Positions 1 to 5,497 of a stretch of 5,497 nucleotides of DNA are shown here, one piece after another; position 1 is the stretch's first letter; the number at the start of each line of letters is the position of its first letter. Location of the stretch: assembly GCA_021798675.1 (NCBI GenBank), contig JAJZGE010000161.1, forward strand, positions 1-5,497. The letters run 5' to 3'. A program made the translations under genes and the position numbers. Source of the stretch: Pseudomonadota bacterium. GTDB lineage: Bacteria; Pseudomonadota; Gammaproteobacteria; Xanthomonadales; Rhodanobacteraceae. The notes under the pieces are model-generated. The model saw only the letters and a program-made list of their open reading frames with translations. It was not told the origin of the DNA and did no database searches.

Positions 1-1
1 T

Positions 2-3000
2 GGCCTGTACGAGGCGGTGGACTACACCCCGGCGCGCCTGCCGCGCGGGCAAGACGCGGTGGTGGTGCGCTCGTTCATGGCGCATCACCAGGGCATGAGC
101 CTGCTGGCGCTCGATCATCTGCTGCAGCAACGCCCGATGCAGCGTCGTTTCGAGTCCGACCCCAGCCTGCGCGCCACCTTGCTGCTGCTGCAGGAACGCG
201 TGCCCAAGACCGCCGCCGAATACCGCCATGCCTCCGCCGCACTGGCGCCGCAGGCGCTGGGGCGCACAGCGGAAACCAGCCTGCGCGTGTTCACCGATCC
301 GGACCGTGCACGGCCCGCCGTGCAGTTGCTGTCGAACGGTCGCTATCACGTGATGGTCAGCAGTGCCGGCGGAGGCTACAGCCGTCATCGCGACATGGCG
401 GTGACGCGCTGGCGCGAAGACATCAGCCGCGACGACGCCGGCACGTTTTGCTATTTGCGCGATGTCGGCAGCGGTGCGTTCTGGTCCGGTGCGCATCAGC
501 CTGCGCGCGCCACGCACAAATCCTACGAGGCGATCTTTTCCGGTGCCCGCGCCGAATTCCGCACGCGCACGCAGGATTTCGACACCCACACCGAAATCGT
601 CGTCTCACCGGAGGACGATATCGAACTGCGGCGCTTGCGCGTGACCAACCGCAGCCGCACCCGACGCAGCATCGAGATCACCAGCTATGCCGAGGTGGTG
701 CTGGCGCCGGCACTGGCCGATGCCATGCACCCGGCCTTCAGCAAGCTGTTCGTGCAGACCGAACTGGTGCAAGCGCTGCAGGCCATCGTCTGCACCCGGC
801 GCCCGCGCTCCGCCAGCGAACGGGTGCCGTGGATGTGTCATCTGCTGGCCGTGCACGATGCCCACATCGACGAAATTTCGTACGAGACCGACCGTGCCCG
901 CTTCATCGGCCGAGGCCGCAGCACGGCCGATCCACTGGCGATGGGCAGCGCGGACCAGCCTGCGCGCGCGCTGTCCAACAGCGCAGGCTCGGTGCTCGAC
1001 CCGATCGTCGCCATCCGCTGCCGCATCACCCTCGATCCCGAGCAATCGGCGCTGGTCGATCTGGTCACCGGTGTGGGTGATAGCCGCGACGCCTGCCTGC
1101 ACCTGATTGAAAAATACCGCGACCGGCATCTGGCCGACCGCGTGTTCGATCTGGCCTGGACGCATAGCCAGGTGATGCTGCGCCAGCTCAACACCAGCCA
1201 GGTGGACGCGCAGTTGTACGAAGAAGTGGCCGCCGGCCTGCTGTATGCCAACGCGTCCCTGCGCGCCGAGGCCGGCATCCTGCGCGCCAACCGGCGTGGC
1301 CAGTCGGGCTTGTGGGGCCAGGCCATTTCCGGCGACCTGCCCATCGTCCTGCTGCACATCGCCGACCCGGCGAATATCGAACTGGTGCGGCAACTGGTGC
1401 AGGCGCATGCCTACTGGCGGCTCAAAGGCCTGGCGGTGGATCTGGTGATCTGGAACGAGGACCACGCCGGCTACCGGCAGCAATTGCAGGACCAGATCAT
1501 GGGCCTGATTTCTTCCGGTGTGGAAGCCAGCCTGGTCGACCGTCCCGGTGGCATTTTCGTGCGCCCGGCGCAGCAGATTTCCAACGAAGACCGCATCCTG
1601 GTGCAATCCGCCGCGCGCGTGGTGCTGAGCGACAGCCGGGGCACGCTCGCCGAGCAGGTCGGGCGCCGGCGCCTGCAAAAGCAGCCCGAGACCTTGCTGC
1701 CGGCGCGCACGCGACCGCTGGAATCCAATCACCCGGGCGGCACGCCGGTCACCGCGGCTGCACAGGCCGATGCGCTGTTGCTGGACAATCCCTGTGGCGG
1801 CTTCAGCGTCGATGGCCGCGAGTATGTGATCGACCTGGCTGCGGGACAGAACACCCCCGCGCCATGGGCCAACGTTCTGGCCAATGCGCAGTTCGGCACG
1901 GTGATCTCGGAGAGCGGCGGCGCCTACACTTGGGGCGAGAACGCGCACGAATTCCGCCTCACGCCGTGGCACAACGACCCGGTGACCGACGCCAGCGGCG
2001 AAGCCCTGTATGTGCGCGACGAAGAGAACGGCCATTCCTGGTCGCCCACGCCGCTGCCCCGGCGTGGCGAGGGCGCGTATCGCACCCGCCACGGCTTCGG
2101 CTACAGCGTGTTCGAGCACAGCGAAGACGGCATCCGCACCGAGTTGTGGGTGTATGTGGCACTGGACGAGGCGGTGAAGTTCTCGGTGCTGAAAGTGCGC
2201 AATGTCTCCGGGCGCGCGCGTCGCCTGTCGGCGACCGGCTATGTCGAATGGGTGCTCGGCGACCTGCGCGAGAAAACCGCCATGCATGTGGTCACTGAGT
2301 CCGACCCGGTGACCGGCGCCTTGTTTGCGCGCAATGCCTACAACACCGAATTCGCCGGTCGCGTGGCGTTTTTCGATGTCGACAACCCGGCGCGCAGCGT
2401 GACCGGCGACCGCAGCGAATTCCTTGGCCGCAACGGCAACCTGCGCAACCCGGCGGCCATGCGCCACGCACGACTGTCGGGCCAAGTCGGCGCGGCGCTG
2501 GACCCGTGCGCGGCCATCCAGATTCCATTCGATCTGGGTGCCGGCGACACGCGAGAAATCATCTTCCGCCTGGGCGTCGCCGACAGCCCCAAGGCCGCCG
2601 GCGCGCTGGTGCAGCGCTGTCGCGGCCCGGGCACCGCGGCCACCACGCTCGACGCCGTGCGCGAACACTGGCGCAGCACGCTGGGCGCGGTGCAAGCGCG
2701 CACACCTGACCCGGCGCTGGACGTGCTGGTCAACGGCTGGCTGCTGTACCAGGTGATTGCCTGCCGCTTCCTCGCGCGCAGCGGCTACTACCAGTCGGGC
2801 GGCGCCATCGGCTTCCGCGACCAGTTGCAGGACGCCATGGCGATGATCCACGCCCGGCCCGATGCCGTGCGCCAGCATCTGCTGCTGTGCGCGGCGCACC
2901 AATTTAGCGCGGGCGACGTGCAGCACTGGTGGCACCCGCCGCTGGACCGCGGCGTGCGCACGCGCTGCTCCGACGATTACCTGTGGCTGCCGCTATGCGT

Positions 3001-4216
3001 CAGCCGCTACGTGCAGATCACCGGCGACGCCGGCGTGCTCGACGAGATCGCGCCTTATCTGGAAGGCCGTGCCGTCAACCTCGACGAAGAAGCCTATTAC
3101 GACCGCCCCACGCGTTCGGAGCGACGTGAGTCGCTCTACCAGCACTGCGTGCGTGCCATCGAGCACAGCATGCCGCGCGGCGCGCATGGTCTGCCGCTGA
3201 TGGGCACGGGCGACTGGAACGACGGCATGAACCGCGTCGGCGACCAGGGCCGCGGTGAAAGCGTCTGGCTCGGTTTCTTCCTGCACGACGTATTGCTTCG
3301 CTTCGTGCCACTGGCGCAGGCGCGAAGCGACGTCGCGTTCGCCGCGCGCTGCGAATCGACGGCTACTGCGCTGCGCAGCAACCTCGATCAGCATGGCTGG
3401 GATGGCGCCTGGTATCGCCGTGCCTACTTCGACGACGGCACGCCGCTGGGTACGGCAGACGGTGCGGAATGCCAGATCGACGCCATCGCGCAGAGCTGGG
3501 CCGTGCTGTCCGGCGCTGCCGATGCGAGCCGCCAGCGGCAGGCGATGGAAGCGCTCGACCAGCGTCTGGTGCGCCGCGACGTCGGGCTGGTGCAATTGCT
3601 CGACCCACCGTTCGACCACAGCCCGCTCGATCCCGGCTACATCAAGGGCTATGTGCCCAGCGTGCGCGAAAATGGCGGCCAGTACACGCATGCGGCCGTG
3701 TGGGCGGCAATGGCCTTCGCGGAACTCGGCGATTCCGCGCGCGCCTGGGAACTGCTGGGCATGATCAACCCGGTCCACCATGCGCGCAGTGCCGCCGACA
3801 TCGAGCGCTACAAGGTCGAGCCTTATGTCATGACCGCTGACGTGTACGCCGCCCCGCAGCATGTGGGACGCGGCGGCTGGAGCTGGTACACCGGCTCGGC
3901 CGGCTGGATGTACCGCCTGATCGTGGAGTCACTGCTCGGTCTGCGCCGCGAGGGCACGCTACTGCGCATCGTCCCGGTCATCCCCGCCGACTGGCATTTC
4001 TTCGAGCTGGATTACCGTTACCGCAGCACCAGCTACCACATCGTCGTACTGCAGTCAGGCGCTGGCGACCTCAACGAGTTGCGCCTGGATGGCGTGATTC
4101 AGGAACCAGCAGGCATCGTGCTGCAAGACGACGGTCTGGAACATCGAGTCGAGTTCCGTCAACGACGCGAAACGAGCAGTTCGCGAAACCCGGCACGCAT
4201 GTCGCAGTCGAAGTAA
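2..4216 (+). CDS. ndvB: Cyclic beta-1,2-glucan synthase, C-terminal half (5' end outside window)
   Basis: This is the C-terminal 1404 residues of an NdvB/ChvB/Cgs-type synthase. Known members are inner-membrane proteins of about 2800 residues that build, trim and cyclise beta-1,2-glucan for the periplasm. The frame is open from base 2, so the GTG at 17 is internal. Residues 1-50 match the end of the central glycoamylase-like (GH189, cyclising) domain, with MAHHQGMS at about 26-33. Residues about 107-360 form a first GH94-type beta-sandwich. Residues about 370-590 are a helical segment with LWGQAISGDLPI (437-448). Residues about 594-862 are a second beta-sandwich, and about 900-1310 a GH94 (alpha/alpha)6 barrel. 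The barrel carries GFRDQLQD (937-944), GDWNDGMN with the expected general-acid Asp (1070-1077), NGGQYTH (1224-1230) and GRGGWSWYTGSAGWM (1289-1303). Beta strands follow. In this family the GH94 domain is a phosphorylase that controls chain length. The last 19 residues, rich in Arg and Ser, look like a non-conserved tail. No frameshift is seen. The symbol follows Xanthomonas and Rhizobium usage. Confidence 0.96.
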   Translation, partial: GLYEAVDYTPARLPRGQDAVVVRSFMAHHQGMSLLALDHLLQQRPMQRRFESDPSLRATLLLLQERVPKTAAEYRHASAALAPQALGRTAETSLRVFTDPDRARPAVQLLSNGRYHVMVSSAGGGYSRHRDMAVTRWREDISRDDAGTFCYLRDVGSGAFWSGAHQPARATHKSYEAIFSGARAEFRTRTQDFDTHTEIVVSPEDDIELRRLRVTNRSRTRRSIEITSYAEVVLAPALADAMHPAFSKLFVQTELVQALQAIVCTRRPRSASERVPWMCHLLAVHDAHIDEISYETDRARFIGRGRSTADPLAMGSADQPARALSNSAGSVLDPIVAIRCRITLDPEQSALVDLVTGVGDSRDACLHLIEKYRDRHLADRVFDLAWTHSQVMLRQLNTSQVDAQLYEEVAAGLLYANASLRAEAGILRANRRGQSGLWGQAISGDLPIVLLHIADPANIELVRQLVQAHAYWRLKGLAVDLVIWNEDHAGYRQQLQDQIMGLISSGVEASLVDRPGGIFVRPAQQISNEDRILVQSAARVVLSDSRGTLAEQVGRRRLQKQPETLLPARTRPLESNHPGGTPVTAAAQADALLLDNPCGGFSVDGREYVIDLAAGQNTPAPWANVLANAQFGTVISESGGAYTWGENAHEFRLTPWHNDPVTDASGEALYVRDEENGHSWSPTPLPRRGEGAYRTRHGFGYSVFEHSEDGIRTELWVYVALDEAVKFSVLKVRNVSGRARRLSATGYVEWVLGDLREKTAMHVVTESDPVTGALFARNAYNTEFAGRVAFFDVDNPARSVTGDRSEFLGRNGNLRNPAAMRHARLSGQVGAALDPCAAIQIPFDLGAGDTREIIFRLGVADSPKAAGALVQRCRGPGTAATTLDAVREHWRSTLGAVQARTPDPALDVLVNGWLLYQVIACRFLARSGYYQSGGAIGFRDQLQDAMAMIHARPDAVRQHLLLCAAHQFSAGDVQHWWHPPLDRGVRTRCSDDYLWLPLCVSRYVQITGDAGVLDEIAPYLEGRAVNLDEEAYYDRPTRSERRESLYQHCVRAIEHSMPRGAHGLPLMGTGDWNDGMNRVGDQGRGESVWLGFFLHDVLLRFVPLAQARSDVAFAARCESTATALRSNLDQHGWDGAWYRRAYFDDGTPLGTADGAECQIDAIAQSWAVLSGAADASRQRQAMEALDQRLVRRDVGLVQLLDPPFDHSPLDPGYIKGYVPSVRENGGQYTHAAVWAAMAFAELGDSARAWELLGMINPVHHARSAADIERYKVEPYVMTADVYAAPQHVGRGGWSWYTGSAGWMYRLIVESLLGLRREGTLLRIVPVIPADWHFFELDYRYRSTSYHIVVLQSGAGDLNELRLDGVIQEPAGIVLQDDGLEHRVEFRQRRETSSSRNPARMSQSK

Positions 4217-4332
4217 AGTGACCCGCCTGGAACTTTCGGATATCGGCTGTCCCGGCGTGCCACCCAACTGCTCCAGCATATCCGCCAGCGCGCGGCACGC
4301 GCAGCGCCCCGGCGATCTGGTGCACCACCGGG

Positions 4333-4668
4333 TCAGGCGACCGGGTCGACGGTGAAGCTCTCGCCGCAGCCGCAGGCGCCGGTGGCCTGCGGATTGTGGA
4401 AGGCGAAGCTGGCGTTGAGTCCTTCGCGGCGGAAGTCGATCACGGTGCCGTCCACCAGCGGCAGACTGGCCTCGGCGACCACGACGCGCACGCCATCCAG
4501 GTCGAACACGTGGTCGTCATCGCGCAGCTGCCCGGCCAGATCGACGGTGTAGGCAAAGCCGGAGCAGCCGGTGCGCTTGACACCGAAACGCACCGCCGCA
4601 GCCGCGGGCGTCTGCGCCAGGAAGGCCTGCATGCGATCGCGTGCACTGGGGGTAAGGCGGATGCTCAT
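4333..4668 (-). CDS. iscA: A-type iron-sulfur cluster carrier/assembly protein (IscA/ErpA/HesB family)
   Basis: This is a 111-residue cytosolic protein of the usual A-type carrier length (about 105-120). Such proteins accept Fe-S clusters from a scaffold and pass them to apo-enzymes. The three invariant cysteine ligands are present: Cys35 in KRTGCSGFAY, and Cys99 and Cys101 in the terminal GACGCGESF. The opening MSIRLTPSA and the stretch DGTVIDFRREGLN also fit, and together they resemble E. coli IscA more than ErpA. I therefore prefer iscA, but ErpA or an uncommitted A-type paralogue is possible. The frame stays open upstream to 4860, but an earlier start would overlap asnS and add unrelated sequence, so the ATG at 4668-4666 is chosen. 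The bases before it are C-rich (CCCCGGTACCCC) and lack a clear Shine-Dalgarno sequence, so translation may start from a short or weakly matched leader. It is convergent with the glucan synthase and divergent from asnS. No iscS, iscU or suf gene adjoins it on either side within the window. Confidence 0.94.
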   Translation of the reverse strand: MSIRLTPSARDRMQAFLAQTPAAAAVRFGVKRTGCSGFAYTVDLAGQLRDDDHVFDLDGVRVVVAEASLPLVDGTVIDFRREGLNASFAFHNPQATGACGCGESFTVDPVA

Positions 4669-4695
4669 GGGGTACCGGGGTCGATGACGGCCTGC

Positions 4696-4701
4696 AGTGT
4701 A
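4696..4701 (-). promoter_or_regulatory. Candidate -10 box for the iron-sulfur carrier gene
   Basis: Read on the - strand this is TACACT, four of six matches to TATAAT, lying 27 bases before the ATG. It would give a leader of about 20 nt, consistent with the absence of a clear ribosome binding site. No recognisable -35 hexamer sits 16-18 bases upstream, so the call is weak and rests mainly on the position of the box in the short divergent region. Confidence 0.27.
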
Positions 4702-4743
4702 GTACCAGGACGCGCGCCGGATCCGATTCCGCAGACCGCACGG

Positions 4744-4773
4744 TTCAGGGGATCGCCGGGCTTCCATTATGAT
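4744..4773 (+). promoter_or_regulatory. Probable sigma70-type promoter of asnS
   Basis: TATGAT at 4768-4773 matches the -10 consensus in five of six positions. TTCAGG at 4744-4749, 18 bases upstream, is a modest -35 candidate with three of six matches. Transcription would start near 4780, giving a leader of roughly 40 nt before the asnS ATG. The box lies in the most AT-rich patch of an otherwise GC-rich divergent region, which supports the call. No attenuator or T-box-like structure is visible in the short leader, so simple constitutive expression is inferred. Confidence 0.5.
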
Positions 4774-4809
4774 CGCCAGTCCGTGGTGCCGGCATGCGGC
4801 GCCCGCGAC

Positions 4810-4813
4810 GGAG
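4810..4813 (+). promoter_or_regulatory. Ribosome binding site of asnS
   Basis: GGAG is followed by a 9-base spacer and the ATG at 4823. This fixes the start codon, and the resulting N-terminus aligns with that of E. coli AsnRS. Confidence 0.7.
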
Positions 4814-4822
4814 TTGCAAGCA

Positions 4823-5497
4823 ATGACGGCAATCAGCGTGAAGCAGGCCCTGGCGGGCACGGCGGGAACCGGCAGCGAGGTGACGGTTCACGGCTGGGTG
4901 CGCACGCGACGCGATTCCAAGGCCGGGCTGTCATTCGTCAACGTCAGCGACGGCTCCTGCTTCGATCCGATCCAGGTCGTCGCACCGGCGACACTGGCCA
5001 ATTACGCGAGCGAGATCACGCGCCTGACCGCCGGCTGCGCGGTGATCGTCCGCGGCTCGCTGGCGGCGTCGCAGGGCAAGGGCCAGGCCTGGGAGATCCA
5101 GGCCACGCGCATCGAGGTGACGGGCTTCGTCGACGATCCCGAGACCTATCCCATCCAGCCCAAGGCGCACTCGCTGGAATTCCTGCGCGAGGTGGCCCAC
5201 CTGCGTCCACGTACCAACCTGTTCGGCGCCGTGGCCCGCGTGCGCCACACCCTGATGGCGGCGATCCACCGCTACTTCAGCGAACAGGGCTTCGTCTGGG
5301 TCAACACGCCGATCATCACCACCTCGGATGCCGAGGGCGCCGGGCAGATGTTTCGCGTCTCGACGCTGGATCTCGCCAACTTGCCGCGGGCGCCCTCAGG
5401 CGGCATCGACTTCGGCAGGGATTTCTTCGGCAAGGAGGCGTTCCTGACCGTCTCGGGCCAGCTCAACGTCGAGGCCTACTGCCTGGCGCTGAGCAAG
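4823..5497 (+). CDS. asnS: Asparaginyl-tRNA synthetase, N-terminal half (3' end outside window)
   Basis: The first 225 residues of a class II aminoacyl-tRNA synthetase, about half of the usual 465, which charges tRNA-Asn with asparagine in the cytosol. The frame is still open at the right edge. Residues about 18-105 form the anticodon-binding OB fold, with [14 protein letters not shown] (22-35) and DGSCFDPIQ (43-51). The hinge [14 protein letters not shown] (119-132) leads into the catalytic core. There [18 protein letters not shown] (140-157) and the following [18 protein letters not shown] (160-177) form motif 1 and the adjoining substrate loop. [19 protein letters not shown] (201-219) is the characteristic AsnRS segment; the close match to E. 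coli AsnRS across the whole fragment rules out AspRS or LysRS. The ATG at 4823 is chosen because it has a GGAG ribosome binding site and gives the family N-terminus. The gene is divergent from the iron-sulfur gene with 154 bp between starts. Its presence implies direct charging of tRNA-Asn, at least as one route. No truncation or frameshift is seen in the part shown. Confidence 0.98.
   Translation, partial: MTAISVKQALAGTAGTGSEVTVHGWVRTRRDSKAGLSFVNVSDGSCFDPIQVVAPATLANYASEITRLTAGCAVIVRGSLAASQGKGQAWEIQATRIEVTGFVDDPETYPIQPKAHSLEFLREVAHLRPRTNLFGAVARVRHTLMAAIHRYFSEQGFVWVNTPIITTSDAEGAGQMFRVSTLDLANLPRAPSGGIDFGRDFFGKEAFLTVSGQLNVEAYCLALSK

Noticed and set aside
1312..2298. A 328-codon + strand frame inside the glucan synthase.
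   Set aside because: It is an alternate-frame shadow of the synthase with no protein family resemblance; its Ala/Arg/Gly-rich composition is typical of out-of-frame GC-rich DNA.
605..2935. A 776-codon open frame on the - strand, antisense to the glucan synthase.
   Set aside because: It lies wholly inside a well-supported coding frame with conserved family motifs. In GC-rich genes with strong third-position GC bias, long antisense frames arise because stop codons are rare. Its translation is rich in Arg, Ala, Gly, His and Gln with no recognisable domain.
2993..3862. A 289-codon open frame on the - strand, opposite the GH94 barrel.
   Set aside because: Same reasoning: it is antisense to the most conserved part of the synthase, has low-complexity composition and has no recognisable motif.
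4288..4302. A possible terminator hairpin (GCGCG stem, 5-base loop, CGCGC) between the convergent genes.
   Set aside because: The stem is only 5 bp and no T-run follows on either strand. Such inverted repeats are expected by chance in GC-rich sequence, so termination here may be Rho-dependent.
4217..4332. The convergent intergenic gap. A short - strand frame through it reads ALADMLEQLGGTPGQPISES, which looks protein-like.
   Set aside because: The frame then runs antisense into the end of the synthase, is not in phase with the iron-sulfur gene and has no identified homologue. It could be a decayed remnant, but nothing beyond composition supports that.
4327..4347. An 8-base direct repeat, ACCGGGTC at 4327-4334 and 4340-4347, across the iron-sulfur gene stop codon.
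   Set aside because: Two short copies 13 bases apart, one of them inside coding sequence for the terminal DPV residues, are not enough to suggest a functional site or a mobile-element target duplication.
4333..4860. A longer 175-codon version of the iron-sulfur protein starting near 4860.
   Set aside because: The extra 64 N-terminal residues have no similarity to the family, overlap the start of asnS and cover its promoter. The ATG at 4668 gives the standard family N-terminus.

Overview
The window holds three genes of a GC-rich proteobacterium. From left to right they are the C-terminal half of a cyclic beta-1,2-glucan synthase on the + strand (cut by the left edge), a complete A-type iron-sulfur carrier (IscA/ErpA family) on the - strand, and the N-terminal half of asparaginyl-tRNA synthetase on the + strand (cut by the right edge). 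The AsnRS follows the gammaproteobacterial sequence closely, and NdvB-type synthases are known from Xanthomonas, so a member of the Xanthomonadales (Xanthomonadaceae or Rhodanobacteraceae) is the best guess. That assignment is inference from protein resemblance and base composition.

Bases 2-4216: one uninterrupted reading frame of 1404 codons. It starts in the last part of the central glycoamylase-like (GH189) domain. It continues through two beta-sandwich/helical-barrel modules, the last of which is an apparently complete GH94 phosphorylase domain. The N-terminal GT84 glucosyltransferase and membrane part lie upstream of the window.

Bases 4217-4332: a 116 bp gap between the convergent stop codons of the synthase and the iron-sulfur gene. 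It has no convincing gene and no clear intrinsic terminator.

Bases 4333-4668 (-): the iron-sulfur carrier, with its three cluster-binding cysteines intact. Bases 4669-4822: a 154 bp divergent control region with a fairly good sigma70-type promoter for asnS and a weaker candidate for the iron-sulfur gene. Bases 4823-5497 (+): the asnS start, with a GGAG ribosome binding site.

The genes do not form one pathway. The synthase makes periplasmic glucan (envelope and osmotic adaptation, host interaction), while the other two are housekeeping genes sharing a divergent promoter region. I see no mobile element, CRISPR array, RNA gene or undescribed multi-gene system. The window looks like ordinary core chromosome.
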